Positions 16,775 through 26,132 of a stretch of DNA of 64,000 nt are shown here, piece by piece. The stretch's first letter is position 1, and each line of letters starts with the position of its first letter. Below the pieces are notes generated by a model. It ran no database searches and was not told where the DNA came from. It was given only the letters and a program-made list of their open reading frames with translations. Source of the DNA: JAIQFL01 sp035295745 (GTDB lineage: Bacteria > Acidobacteriota > Terriglobia > Bryobacterales > Bryobacteraceae); assembly GCA_035295745.1 (NCBI GenBank), contig DATGIL010000021.1, positions 62,001-126,000 of the forward strand. The letters run 5' to 3'. The position numbers and the translations under genes are program-made.

Positions 16775-18619
16775 CTATTGCGTCGGTCCAGAGACGCGTA
16801 AAGCGCGCGTCGCCTGCACCTGAATACCATCCCGATAGTTAGCAATTCCTGGTATCGAAACGGGTAGCCGGCCGCGAATATTGATCTCCCCAAACAACGC
16901 CCGTACCGCCGCAATCTCGGATGGCGGGACCGTACTGAACGTGGCCAGATACGCTGCCACCTTTGGGTAACTCCGCGCGAGGTATGGATTGCCAATCGCC
17001 GCCAGCGCGACCGGCTTGCCCGTGGCGATGATCGTCTCGAGGGCGTGAGGCAGTTCGCCCGCGAGTCCCTGGGTGCGATTGGTTCCCACAGTGGCGAAGG
17101 CGGCGACCACGTAATTGTCGCACCCCCCAAACCTCGCCAGATTCTCGTCCACCTGGGGCAACGGCATCGAAGGATCCAACGTCAGGATCGCCGCTTTGCC
17201 TGCGTTCTTACCGGAATTGACATCGACCCGTTTCCGCACTTCCTGAGTGAAGACCTGTCCCGACGTGGAGTAGCGGCTCTCCGGCATCACCACGTAGCAC
17301 GATTTTTCCGGGGCTGCCAACGGCACGACGCCACCGGTATTGCGAACCAGCGTCACGGCGCGATCGGCCACCTCCTGCGCCTTCTCATTTGCCTCGGGTG
17401 AATTTACCACGTCTCCAATCCCCTCGAGGTCCACGAATCGCTTACGGTCCAGCCCCACCTTCTCCTTGGCCGCGAGTATCTTAAGGACACTGCTCTCGAT
17501 TCGCTGTCGCGTGAGCCGGCCGCTCGCCACTGCCGCCATCACCGCGCTGATTGCCTGGTCGGGATCGGCGGGCATCAGCAGAGTATCCGCTCCCGCTTCG
17601 AGCGCCCGCACCGAGGCCTCACCGGAGGTGAAACCCTGCGCGATGCCGCCCATTTCGAGCGCGTCCGTAATCACCAACCCGTTAAACCCGAGGTCCTTGC
17701 GCAGCAATTCAGTCAGGATCGCGGGGGATAACGTGGCCGGCAAATCCGCGGGCGCCAGCGCGGGCACAGCGATGTGCGCGGTCATTACCGAATCCACACC
17801 GGCCTCAATGCCGGCCTTGAAGGGCACCAGTTCCAGACGGTCTAAACGTTCCCGATCAGCCGGTATGGTGGCGAGATTCACGTGCGTATCCACGGACGTG
17901 TCCCCATGACCAGGAAAATGCTTGACCGTCGTCAGGACGAAGTTCTTCTTGTCGGAGTGCGCGCCTTCGATGAAGGCCTTGACCTGCGCCGCGACGTCCT
18001 GCGGATTCTCGCCGAAGGAGCGGATGTTGATGATAGGATTGTCGGGATTGTTATTGACATCCGCCACCGGATAATAGACCCAGTGCACTCCTAAAGCGCG
18101 GGCCTCGCGTGCCGTAATTTCACCCTCGTACCGCGAAAAGGCGGGGTCGCCCGTGGCCCCGAACGCCATGGCATGGGGGAATACGGTGGTGCCGGCGACG
18201 CGCATCGAGGCGCCGCGCTCGAAATCGCCACCCACCATCAGCGGCACAGTGGTCATTCGTTGCAGGCGGTTCAGAAACGCCGCAACAGCGTAAGGTTCCG
18301 CTTTCTGCACCACACGGCCGTTGGAGACATTGTTGAGAATCAATCCGCCGACCTTGGTCTCGGTGATCAGGCGGACGAACTTCCGGTATTCCTTCGATTT
18401 TGTGTTCGGGGATTCCCCGTGGAACGCGATAAAGACCAACTGCGCGACTTCATCGTGCAGGGTCATCGTCCGGATCCAGCGGCGCACCGTCGGTGACGCC
18501 TTTTGCACCGCCGGATTCGGCTTATAGGGAGGTGGCGGCGCCGCGCGCCGGGCGGCCGGCAGAACTACAGTTGCCAAAAGTAAAAAGCCTATAAAAAGAC
18601 GGGATGTATGAGACGCCAC
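16775..18619 (-). CDS. Glycoside hydrolase family 3 protein (beta-N-acetylhexosaminidase-like)
   Basis: A 614-aa exported protein with signal peptide (LFIGFLLLATVVLPAAR). The N-terminal barrel has KHFPGHGDT at 233-241, the motif typical of NagZ-like GH3 enzymes that carry the His/Asp acid-base pair. The likely nucleophile is Asp319 in GLVITDALEMGG. A C-terminal alpha/beta sandwich follows from about 400. With a signal peptide it should act in the periplasm or outside, on N-acetylglucosamine-containing glycans. Cytoplasmic NagZ is shorter (about 340 aa). Confidence 0.9.
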   Translation of the reverse strand: MASHTSRLFIGFLLLATVVLPAARRAAPPPPYKPNPAVQKASPTVRRWIRTMTLHDEVAQLVFIAFHGESPNTKSKEYRKFVRLITETKVGGLILNNVSNGRVVQKAEPYAVAAFLNRLQRMTTVPLMVGGDFERGASMRVAGTTVFPHAMAFGATGDPAFSRYEGEITAREARALGVHWVYYPVADVNNNPDNPIINIRSFGENPQDVAAQVKAFIEGAHSDKKNFVLTTVKHFPGHGDTSVDTHVNLATIPADRERLDRLELVPFKAGIEAGVDSVMTAHIAVPALAPADLPATLSPAILTELLRKDLGFNGLVITDALEMGGIAQGFTSGEASVRALEAGADTLLMPADPDQAISAVMAAVASGRLTRQRIESSVLKILAAKEKVGLDRKRFVDLEGIGDVVNSPEANEKAQEVADRAVTLVRNTGGVVPLAAPEKSCYVVMPESRYSTSGQVFTQEVRKRVDVNSGKNAGKAAILTLDPSMPLPQVDENLARFGGCDNYVVAAFATVGTNRTQGLAGELPHALETIIATGKPVALAAIGNPYLARSYPKVAAYLATFSTVPPSEIAAVRALFGEINIRGRLPVSIPGIANYRDGIQVQATRALRVSGPTQ

Positions 18620-18637
18620 GCTCCCAGTGTGCCAGAT

Positions 18638-19084
18638 TCAACGCCCGTTGGCGCGAAATTGATGCACACTGCCACGCTGCGGAGACGGCGGTTTGCGAGG
18701 ACTCACACGATTCATCAGGCGCTTCACGCCGCGCACCAGATGCACGGCCTCATTCCAGTTCTTTGGGACCACCATATCGGCGGCGGTGTTGCCTTCCGTG
18801 AGGTCCAACGGATCCACGAAAGCGGACAGGAGAATCACCCGTGCATTGGCATTGATTCGGCGAATTCGCCCGATCAACTCGATGCCGTCCATTCCTGGCA
18901 TCCGGTAGTCGGTCACCACCACATCGTAGTTGTTGCCTTCGAAGAGTTTAAGACCTTCTTCGCCGGTACGGGCAACCTCCACGTGATAACCGAGTTCCTC
19001 CAGCAGCGCTTTACGGACGAGCAATCCGTCCGGATTGTCGTCCACCAGCAGAATGCTTGCATGGGGAGAAGGGGAAATTTTCAT
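18638..19084 (-). CDS. Single-domain response regulator
   Basis: A 148-aa CheY-like receiver. It has the acidic pair in LLVDDNPDG (15-16), the phospho-acceptor Asp59 in VVVTDYRMPGMDG, the switch region LLSAF and the conserved lysine in VVPKNW. No output domain is fused, and the last 20 residues are basic. No sensor kinase is adjacent. TTGACA lies upstream on the coding strand near 19122-19127, but its -10 match is poor, so no promoter is claimed. Confidence 0.9.
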   Translation of the reverse strand: MKISPSPHASILLVDDNPDGLLVRKALLEELGYHVEVARTGEEGLKLFEGNNYDVVVTDYRMPGMDGIELIGRIRRINANARVILLSAFVDPLDLTEGNTAADMVVPKNWNEAVHLVRGVKRLMNRVSPRKPPSPQRGSVHQFRANGR

Positions 19085-19270
19085 TGGAGCGGATGCGAGA
19101 GTAACAGAGCCGTAACCGCCCTGTCAAGAAATTTGCATCGCCTTCTAAAATCGCCAGATCGAGTGCTTGACAACCGCCGCAGTCTCGGCTGTCTCACTTC
19201 GCAAAACCACGGTCCACATCGTGACACAAACCCACTGAGTTCGAGAGAGGGCGCAACTGTCCGTTTCGGG

Positions 19271-20410
19271 CTATTCCACTTCGCGCGGTGCCTTGTATCC
19301 GGCCTTGGTCACAATGGAGTACTTCACGGGTTTGCCCTTTTCGTCCGTCACGCGCAACGGATCGTTGGTCGCCGGGTTGACCAGCTCGACCTTGAGCTTG
19401 CGGTAGGTGCCGTCGTGGGCCTTATTGGTAGGCGAATACGTCAGCACATACTGGTTTCGCAACGCCTGGTGAATATCCTGGAAGATCCCCGGGTATTCGC
19501 CCTGGAACCGAGGGAAGAATGCTTGTCCGCCAGTCTCCTTGGCAAAGGTGCGCAACTCGTTGTCGGCCTGCAGGAAGTCCATATTCGCGATCGATCCCAT
19601 CATGCCGCGCGCTTCCATCAGCATGCGCAACGTCTGCATCAAGCCGATCGAGTAGATCGGAACTCCTGCCTCCTGCAGTTTCTTACGAGTCTGGTCAAAC
19701 GTGATCTTGCTGAAGGTGTCGATGCCCGACGAAATCAGCAGAATCGCCTTCCGGCCCTCGATGTTGGACATGCGGTCGGCGGTGTCGGTGATCGCGTCGA
19801 ACAGATTGGCTTCGCTCCAGGCCGCGATCCTGAGCCGTGACAAAGCCTCCTGGGTCTTGCCGCGATCGGTGGTGAAATCCGTGAGGATATCCGGCTTGAT
19901 GTCGTATGCCACCACAGCGACGTAATCGGTAGGTTTCAAGGTGCTGGCAAACCCGTAGGCGAGTTGCAGGGTTTGATACCAGGCGGGTCCCCAATACTGC
20001 TGGAATTTATTGCTGAACTCGATCACCATCGAGATGGTGAGAGGCGCCTCACCCATATTGACGGCGGTGATCTTTTGCGGAACGTTATCCTCCAGGATGC
20101 GGAACTGCTCCTTCGCGATCCCCGGAATAAACTGGCCCTTGTTGTTGAGCACGGCAACGTCGAGCGTGACCATGTCGACGTCAGCTTTGAAGCTGGGCTG
20201 CGTGCCATCCGGGGCCGGCTCTCGTTTGTAGGCGGAAGGGATCTTGGGCAGGTCTCCGTCGCCATCCTTTTTGCCGTCATCCGCTTTCTTGGGTTTGGCC
20301 ACGGTTGCCCCGCCGGGGTCCTTGATGGGGCCTTGCGTCTGGCCGATCAACAAAGTGGCCAGCACGACAAGTGCGGCGAAAGTCAAGACAAAAAGTTTCC
20401 AGGTTCGCAT
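19271..20410 (-). CDS. Secreted VWA-domain protein with degenerate MIDAS
   Basis: A 379-aa protein with signal peptide (LFVLTFAALVVLATLLIG) and a low-complexity Lys/Asp stretch. It then has the same layout as the VWA protein at 12225-13181: VDMVTLDVAVLNNKG, FRILEDNVPQKIT, and a VWA core with FDAITDTADRMSN and AILLISSGIDT. The position expected for DxSxS reads EFSNK, so metal binding may be altered. It is about 60 aa longer than its paralogue. Function unknown. Confidence 0.85.
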   Translation of the reverse strand: MRTWKLFVLTFAALVVLATLLIGQTQGPIKDPGGATVAKPKKADDGKKDGDGDLPKIPSAYKREPAPDGTQPSFKADVDMVTLDVAVLNNKGQFIPGIAKEQFRILEDNVPQKITAVNMGEAPLTISMVIEFSNKFQQYWGPAWYQTLQLAYGFASTLKPTDYVAVVAYDIKPDILTDFTTDRGKTQEALSRLRIAAWSEANLFDAITDTADRMSNIEGRKAILLISSGIDTFSKITFDQTRKKLQEAGVPIYSIGLMQTLRMLMEARGMMGSIANMDFLQADNELRTFAKETGGQAFFPRFQGEYPGIFQDIHQALRNQYVLTYSPTNKAHDGTYRKLKVELVNPATNDPLRVTDEKGKPVKYSIVTKAGYKAPREVE

Positions 20411-20495
20411 AGGCGTACTTCTGAGGTAACTATATCAAGAAGACGCAACGGGTGGAATCGTGGTTGCACACGAGGGGGCAGCCAATCCGAGGCAG

Positions 20496-21257
20496 CTAAT
20501 TCACCCACGGATCGCGGCCACCGTGTTTGCGCATGTAAACCTGGAACTTCTTCTTGGCTCGCTGCAGTTTCCACCGGCGGTAGGAGCCGCGCAGGTCGGG
20601 CATACTCAGGGTGAGGGAGCCTTTCTTCGTGTAGAAGCCCTTCTTCAGGTAAACATAAGCGAACGCTGCCCCGGCGAGATGAGCCATGGTGCTAACACCC
20701 GTGTTGCTGCCGGCCAGCGTGACCCAGACTTCCACCGCGACGTAGATCATCACGGCGTACTTGGCCTTCATCGGAAACAGGAAGAAGACCAGCATGATCG
20801 CGTCCGGGAAGAGAATCGCGAACGCCACCATCAGCCCAAAAACTGCGCCGGAGGCGCCCAGCGTGACCGTCAGCCAATCGCCCACCAGCATGTTCGCGAT
20901 CAGAACGCACACACCAGCCGCCAGACCGCAAAGGAAATAGAACTTCAGGAACCGGCGCATCCCCCAGGCCTGTTCGATCGGCATTCCGAACATCCACAAC
21001 GCGAGCATGTTGAACAGGACATGCAGAAGGGCAAAGTGCACAAACATGTAGGTGAACACTTGCCAGATCAGGAGGTGCCGAATCGCGGCCTCAGCACTGA
21101 GGGCGATCAACCCGCGAGCGTAATACTGTACGGTTCCGCCACCCAGAGAGCACAGCAGGAATACGGCGGTGTTGATGAAGAGCAGCCACCGCACACCCTT
21201 TGGGAAGTACGCCATGAAAGACGAGGAAGGGTAGCGATACCGGCGGCTGGGAGGCAT
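20496..21257 (-). CDS. Rhomboid-family intramembrane serine protease
   Basis: A 253-aa polytopic protein. The catalytic serine is Ser136 in GASGAVFG and the paired histidine is His193 in MAHLAGAAFAY. Six hydrophobic helices are visible, and HVLFNMLALWMFG corresponds to the conserved HxxxN helix. The C-terminal 50 residues are basic and presumably cytoplasmic. It would cleave membrane-spanning substrates within the bilayer. Substrate unknown. Confidence 0.92.
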   Translation of the reverse strand: MPPSRRYRYPSSSFMAYFPKGVRWLLFINTAVFLLCSLGGGTVQYYARGLIALSAEAAIRHLLIWQVFTYMFVHFALLHVLFNMLALWMFGMPIEQAWGMRRFLKFYFLCGLAAGVCVLIANMLVGDWLTVTLGASGAVFGLMVAFAILFPDAIMLVFFLFPMKAKYAVMIYVAVEVWVTLAGSNTGVSTMAHLAGAAFAYVYLKKGFYTKKGSLTLSMPDLRGSYRRWKLQRAKKKFQVYMRKHGGRDPWVN

Positions 21258-21303
21258 GTCGGGTCTCTTAGAGTTAGGATATCAGAAGCAGGATTTCGGT
21301 CTC

Positions 21304-21591
21304 TTAAGAGGTTGCCGCTCCAGCGCCTTTGGCATACCGATCCAGGAGCCTTGCGCACAATTGCAGGATCAGCGCGGCGCCGAGCCAGATCTGCCAGTGA
21401 GAAAATGGGCCACTGGGGATCGCAAAACTGTTCATCCAGTTCAAATCGGCGGCAATCCGCCAGATCGCAAGAGCAGCCATCAAAACCGTCACAGGCGTGA
21501 TTAACGCCGCTAACGCTAACGCCAGTTGGCGGTTCCGCCGGTACTGCTTTGCAACCCGTGTCCCCTTACCGAAACGGATTCGAACTACCAT
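21304..21591 (-). CDS. Small two-helix membrane protein
   Basis: A 95-aa protein of unrecognised family. It has a basic N terminus (KGTRVAKQYRRNRQ) followed by hydrophobic segments near 22-46 and 67-83, so it is probably an inner-membrane protein with two helices. The start at 21591 is chosen because the frame upstream is antisense to the divergent oxidoreductase gene and lacks protein character. Confidence 0.6.
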   Translation of the reverse strand: MVVRIRFGKGTRVAKQYRRNRQLALALAALITPVTVLMAALAIWRIAADLNWMNSFAIPSGPFSHWQIWLGAALILQLCARLLDRYAKGAGAATS

Positions 21592-21657
21592 GTCTCTGCC
21601 ATACCAATCTACCAGTTTTTGCGTTAGATTATACTCTTCGACCAGAAAGAAGAAAGC

Positions 21658-22803
21658 ATGAAAACATACAAAACCGCAGTCTTTGGTACCGGCTTCGTCG
21701 GCCGGGTCCACCTCGAAGGCATCCGCCGGCTGGGGTACGTGCAGGTGTACGCCATCGGTGAGCCGCAAATCGAGAAGGCCAACCAACTCGCCGCCGAGTT
21801 TGGTGTAGAAAAAACCGACGCGGACTATCGCCGCATTCTGGAAGACCCGAATGTCGACGCGGTCCACGTTTGCACCCCCAACTTCATGCACTTCCCGATT
21901 GCCAAGGACGCGCTCCTGGCGGGCAAACATGTGATCTGCGAAAAGCCGCTCGCAACTTCCGTCGAGCAGGCTCGAGAGCTGGTGGACTTGGCCGCGAAGA
22001 CCAAACTCCGCAACGCGACTTTTCACAATCTGCGATTCTATCCGCAAGTGCAGCAGATGCGGCGGATGATTCAAGATGGTGATTTAGGCGACCTTCTGGT
22101 GGTGCAGGGTACTTACTCCCAGGACTGGCTGCTTTTCGACACCGATTGGAACTGGCGCCTGGAATCGAAGCACAACGGCCCATCGCGCTGCCTGGCCGAT
22201 ATCGGTTCGCACTGGTGCGATATGGCCGAGCACATCACCGGACAGCGCATCACGTCTCTCTGTGCCGACACCCAGACATTTCATAAGGTCCGCAAACAGC
22301 CCAAGGGACCCATTGAGACCTTCGCCGGCAAGACTCTCAAGCCCGAAGACTACATCGAGACTCCGATCGATACCGAGGATTTCGGCGCGGTGGTTTTCCG
22401 CATGGGCGAACGCACCCGCGGCGCCTTCACGGCGAGCCAGGTGTCGGCGGGCCGCAAGAATCGTCTCAATATCGAAGTCTACGGCACCAAGGGCGGCGTC
22501 TCCTGGGACCAGGAGCGTCCCGACGAATTGTGGATCGGCCAGAGGAACTCCAACAACCAGATCATGGTGAAGGATCCATCGCTGTTGAAGCCCGCGGCGC
22601 GCCCCTATGCCGACCTTCCCGGCGGCCACAGCGAAGGCTACGACGACACCTTCAAACAGGTGTTCCGCCGCTTCTATCAGTCGATCGGGGATCCCGGTGC
22701 CGAGCCGCAATATCCGCAGTTCTCCGACGGTCTGCGCCAGTTGACGATTCTCGAAGCAGAGCTGGCCAGCAGCAAGTCGCGCGCCTGGGTCGACGTCGGG
22801 TAA
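21658..22803 (+). CDS. Gfo/Idh/MocA-family oxidoreductase
   Basis: A 381-aa NAD(P)-dependent oxidoreductase. The nucleotide-binding GTGFVG is at 10-15 and the catalytic/cofactor EKP is at 95-97 in ICEKPLATS. A C-terminal alpha/beta domain follows with WNWRLESKHNGPSRCLADIGSHWCD cut here only for position (about 162-185), including the conserved GSHWCD. GAAAGAAGAAAG precedes the ATG. No signal peptide. Probably acts on a sugar or inositol derivative. Exact substrate not deducible. Confidence 0.92.
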   Translation: MKTYKTAVFGTGFVGRVHLEGIRRLGYVQVYAIGEPQIEKANQLAAEFGVEKTDADYRRILEDPNVDAVHVCTPNFMHFPIAKDALLAGKHVICEKPLATSVEQARELVDLAAKTKLRNATFHNLRFYPQVQQMRRMIQDGDLGDLLVVQGTYSQDWLLFDTDWNWRLESKHNGPSRCLADIGSHWCDMAEHITGQRITSLCADTQTFHKVRKQPKGPIETFAGKTLKPEDYIETPIDTEDFGAVVFRMGERTRGAFTASQVSAGRKNRLNIEVYGTKGGVSWDQERPDELWIGQRNSNNQIMVKDPSLLKPAARPYADLPGGHSEGYDDTFKQVFRRFYQSIGDPGAEPQYPQFSDGLRQLTILEAELASSKSRAWVDVG

Positions 22804-22908
22804 ATATCGGCGTGAGTCACTGCTCGCTCTGTTACTGACTACTAAGTGCTATTGCATCCAATGGGAGCAGGAGCTACGCTCGGGCTGGGCAGTAACGGGA
22901 GAGACTCG

Positions 22909-24783
22909 ATGAAATTTTACTCCGGGGTGATTTCCCTGTGGGCTTTCGCCGCTATGGCGGGGGCCCTTTGGAGCCAGAGTTCGCAGGCTCCGCAAGATCC
23001 GCCGGCACGCGTCGCGCGGCTCAGCTATGTGGACGGTCCGGTTTCGTTCCGTGCTGACGATCAGCAGGAGTGGGCCCCGGCCGCTCTGAATTATCCGTTC
23101 ACCAACGGGGATCACATCTGGACGGACAAGGCGGCTTTTGCCGAATTGCACATCGGCGCCACTGCCCTTCACATGCCTGAAGAGACCGCCCTCGGGATTC
23201 TCAAGCTGGACGGCAAGACCGCGCAACTCAGCTTGTCCCAAGGTTTGGTCTATCTTCGGATTCCTCGAATGGATGACGATCAGCTCTACGAGGTCGACAC
23301 ACCCAATGCCGCGATTCTGTTACGAAACACCGGAGATTACCGCTTGGGTGTGAGCGAAGATGGACTCGGCACGACGGTGACGGTGCGATCCGGCGAAGCG
23401 CATGTGGAAGCCGGTGCGCACACCTATACAGTGCGGCCCGGAAAAACTCTGCAAGTGGTGGGCGGCGATGCTCTGGGCGTCGACACCATCGCCGCAGCCG
23501 AACCTGATCCCTGGGAGGATTGGTGCGTGGGGCGCGATCGGCTGGCGGAACACTCGGAGTCCGTCTCGGATTCCTACGTCGCCCCTGAAATGACCGGGTC
23601 GGAAGATCTGGGTCAGTATGGCACTTGGGTCAATGATGATACCTACGGGGTGGTGTGGCTGCCTTCTGGAGTGGATACTAAATGGGCACCCTACCATAAC
23701 GGTCACTGGGCTTGGGTCAGTCCGTGGGGGTGGACTTGGATTGACGATGCGCCTTGGGGATTCGCCCCGTTTCACTACGGGCGCTGGGTGAAAACCCCAA
23801 ACGGATGGGTATGGCTTCCAGGGCCTCGCGGCGTGCACCCAGTCTACGCTCCCGCGCTGGTGTCGTTTATTCGTGCCCGCGGCGCGGGGGGCCGGCCCAG
23901 TAGCGGTCTGATCGGATGGATCCCTCTTGGTCCTGGCGAAGTCTATCGGCCAGCCTACAAAGCGAGCGACGCCTACGTGCGCCGCTTGAACGGAGGAGAA
24001 ACGGCGAATCCCAACAATCGCGCGTTGGCTAACGCAGCCGCAGCGACCGCTGTGCCACAGGCGACGTTCGCTGGAGGCCGCCAGGTGGCGAGCTCGGCAG
24101 TTCGAATGCCTGCCGACGGTGCAGCCGCCGCCAGTCTCGACGATCTCAGGCCGGTTGCCGGACGGACGGGCACCAAGACGCCGGCCCCGCCCCCGGCTGT
24201 GATTGCCCGGCGGGTTCGTGGAGAACACGAAACGCCTGCGGTTGTAGCTGCACCCGCATCCGCGCCCCCTGTCGAACGGCCAACTCAGAGAGTGACGCCG
24301 ACGCAGAGTTCGACTCCGTCACCTGCGCCTGCCGCGGTGGCAGATTCGAACGCCGCACAGGAGGAGGCCGTACGAGCGTCCGAACGCCAGCGCGCCCAGC
24401 AACAAGCAGATCAGGAACGGCAGCAGCAGGCGCAACAGCAGCGGCAAGCCGAGTTGCAAAGGCAAGCGGACCAGCAGAGGGCGGAACAGCAACGCCAAGC
24501 CCAGGCTGAGCAACAGCGACAGGCTGAGCAACTGCGCCAAGCCGAGTTGCAAAGGCAAGCCGAGCAACGCCGCGCCGAGCAGCAACGCCAGGAGCAACAG
24601 CGTCAGGAGCAACAGCGTCAGGAACAACAACGCGCCGAACAGCAAAGACAAGAGCAGCAGCGCCAGGAATTGCAGCGGCAGGAGCAGCAACGCCAGGAGC
24701 AGCAGCGGCAAGCCGAAGAGCAGCGTCAGGCGGCCGAAAAGAAAGCCGCGGACGAGAAGAAGGCTGCCGAGAAGAAGCAGTGA
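22909..24783 (+). CDS. FecR/DUF6600-type exported protein with Gln/Arg-rich tail
   Basis: A 624-aa protein. The start at 22909 gives a signal peptide (MKFYSGVISLWAFAAMAGALW) and has GGGAGAG upstream. A FecR-like beta region (about 35-190) with LSYVDGPVSF is followed by a Trp-rich segment typical of DUF6600 (about 220-330), with GVVWLPSGV, WAPYHNGHWAW and WGFAPFHYGRW. A Pro/Ala linker leads to a tail from about 480 that is almost entirely Gln, Arg, Glu and Ala, presumably a charged helix. It ends 1 base from the convergent methyltransferase gene. Probably a periplasmic or cell-surface structural protein. Confidence 0.85.
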   Translation: MKFYSGVISLWAFAAMAGALWSQSSQAPQDPPARVARLSYVDGPVSFRADDQQEWAPAALNYPFTNGDHIWTDKAAFAELHIGATALHMPEETALGILKLDGKTAQLSLSQGLVYLRIPRMDDDQLYEVDTPNAAILLRNTGDYRLGVSEDGLGTTVTVRSGEAHVEAGAHTYTVRPGKTLQVVGGDALGVDTIAAAEPDPWEDWCVGRDRLAEHSESVSDSYVAPEMTGSEDLGQYGTWVNDDTYGVVWLPSGVDTKWAPYHNGHWAWVSPWGWTWIDDAPWGFAPFHYGRWVKTPNGWVWLPGPRGVHPVYAPALVSFIRARGAGGRPSSGLIGWIPLGPGEVYRPAYKASDAYVRRLNGGETANPNNRALANAAAATAVPQATFAGGRQVASSAVRMPADGAAAASLDDLRPVAGRTGTKTPAPPPAVIARRVRGEHETPAVVAAPASAPPVERPTQRVTPTQSSTPSPAPAAVADSNAAQEEAVRASERQRAQQQADQERQQQAQQQRQAELQRQADQQRAEQQRQAQAEQQRQAEQLRQAELQRQAEQRRAEQQRQEQQRQEQQRQEQQRAEQQRQEQQRQELQRQEQQRQEQQRQAEEQRQAAEKKAADEKKAAEKKQ

Positions 24784-24784
24784 T

Positions 24785-25948
24785 TCAGAGAACTTCGAAG
24801 ATCAGGCACTTCAGGTAGTGCGTCTCCGGAACGGTGAGCAGAATGGGGTGATCCTGAGCCTGCGTCCGACGTTCCAGGACGCGCAAAGTGCGATTGGCAT
24901 CCAGCGACGCTTCGGCCACTAATTCCAGTAGCATTGCCTCGCTCAGGTGGTGCGAACATGAGCAAGTCACCAGAATTCCGCCTGGTTGCAATAGCCGCAG
25001 GGCGCGCAAATTGATGTCTTTGTAACCGCGGACCGCCGGGTCGAGATTGTGCTTAGACTTGGCGAACGAGGGTGGATCGAGCACCACCAGCGAAAAATTC
25101 CGGCGAGCGGAGGAGTAACCGGACAGCAATTCGAAGACGTCCGCCTCACGAAAGTCGATATTCGCAATGGCGTTGTCGGCGGCATTCGCGCGCGCCGCAG
25201 CCAGTGCATGCGCAGAGCTGTCTACCGCTTCAACGCTTTCGCATCGTGAGGCCAGGTGGAGGGCGAAGCCGCCGGTCGAAGTGAAACAATCGAGAGCCCG
25301 TCCGCCACGTGCGTACCGCGCCGCGGCGCGATAGTTTTCCCGCTGATCGAGGAAAATGCCGGTCTTCTGCCCATGCAGCAGGTCGGCGCGCATGCGGAAG
25401 CCGTTCATCTCGACCGGCACGGAGTCCGGGATCTCTCCGGCCAGCACGGTGGACTCGAGAGGCAACTGTTCCTTGGTCCGCACGGCGACATCGTTGCGCG
25501 CCACGATCCCTTGCGGCTCGAAGATCTCCTGAAGACAGGAGGCAATCATCGACTTCGCCGCGTCCATACCCTGATCGAGCGTCTGCATCACCAGGTAGCC
25601 GGCGTAGCGGTCGACCACCAAAGCAGGTAACAGATCGGCCTCACCATGCACCACGCGATAGGCGTCCGAATGCCGCACCACGGTGCGCCGAAAGGCCTCG
25701 GCAGCGCGCAGGCGTCGCATAAAGAAATCGCGGCCGATCTCTTCGATCTGCCGCGAGAGCATGCGAATCGCAATTTGAGAGGTAGTGCTGTGATGGGCGG
25801 TTCCGAGCGGGCGTCCGTTGAGGTCCGCGACTTTCACCGCGGCGCCCGGCTGCGCCCCATCCCGGTCGGTAATATCGCTCGCGAAAATCCACGGATGCCC
25901 GGAGGCGACTCGCCCCGCGGCCTTCCGATTGACTCGGACTTCATTCAT
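24785..25948 (-). CDS. Class I SAM-dependent rRNA methyltransferase, RlmI-like
   Basis: A 387-aa protein with an N-terminal PUA-like segment (NRKAAGRVASGHPWIFASDI), a central region with DQRENYR, and a Rossmann methyltransferase domain with LDCFTSTGGFALHLA and the catalytic-type LVVLDPPSFAKSK. This layout matches RlmI/YccW, which methylates a cytosine at C5 in 23S rRNA. Target position is inferred from family. It is convergent with the DUF6600 gene. Confidence 0.9.
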   Translation of the reverse strand: MNEVRVNRKAAGRVASGHPWIFASDITDRDGAQPGAAVKVADLNGRPLGTAHHSTTSQIAIRMLSRQIEEIGRDFFMRRLRAAEAFRRTVVRHSDAYRVVHGEADLLPALVVDRYAGYLVMQTLDQGMDAAKSMIASCLQEIFEPQGIVARNDVAVRTKEQLPLESTVLAGEIPDSVPVEMNGFRMRADLLHGQKTGIFLDQRENYRAAARYARGGRALDCFTSTGGFALHLASRCESVEAVDSSAHALAAARANAADNAIANIDFREADVFELLSGYSSARRNFSLVVLDPPSFAKSKHNLDPAVRGYKDINLRALRLLQPGGILVTCSCSHHLSEAMLLELVAEASLDANRTLRVLERRTQAQDHPILLTVPETHYLKCLIFEVL

Positions 25949-25952
25949 ATCT

Positions 25953-26020
25953 GTGGCGCAAGCACTCTTGTTTTCCAGGTGGACTCACATCTGCGAGCCG
26001 CGCGCGTCAGCAAGCGACCC
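25953..26020. repeat. Degenerate repeat B followed by a family A half-unit
   Basis: GTGGCGCAAGCACTC at 25953 resembles the start of repeat B (seen at 35149), and from about 25993 GCGAGCCGCGCGCGTCAGC is an inverted left arm of family A. The two families are directly adjoined here. Confidence 0.55.
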
Positions 26021-26078
26021 CCGATTCGGCAACGTCGAAAATCACGTCGCGGCGCCGGAATTGGTGGACGCACGCATA

Positions 26079-26124
26079 GCGTCGAGATGAGTCTCGGCGC
26101 GGCAAACAGGAGTGTTTGCGCCAC
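26079..26124. repeat. Repeat B copy (double inverted repeat)
   Basis: GCGTCGAGATGAGTCTCGGC followed by GCAAACAGGAGTGTTTGC. Both halves are short inverted repeats. It lies immediately upstream of the htpX 3' end and matches the copies at 35149, 44571 and 44706. Confidence 0.7.
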
Positions 26125-26132
26125 GCCTGTCC

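Noticed and set aside
18608..19840. 410-aa plus-strand frame opposite the response regulator and VWA genes
   Set aside because: No motif, and it crosses two real genes on the minus strand.
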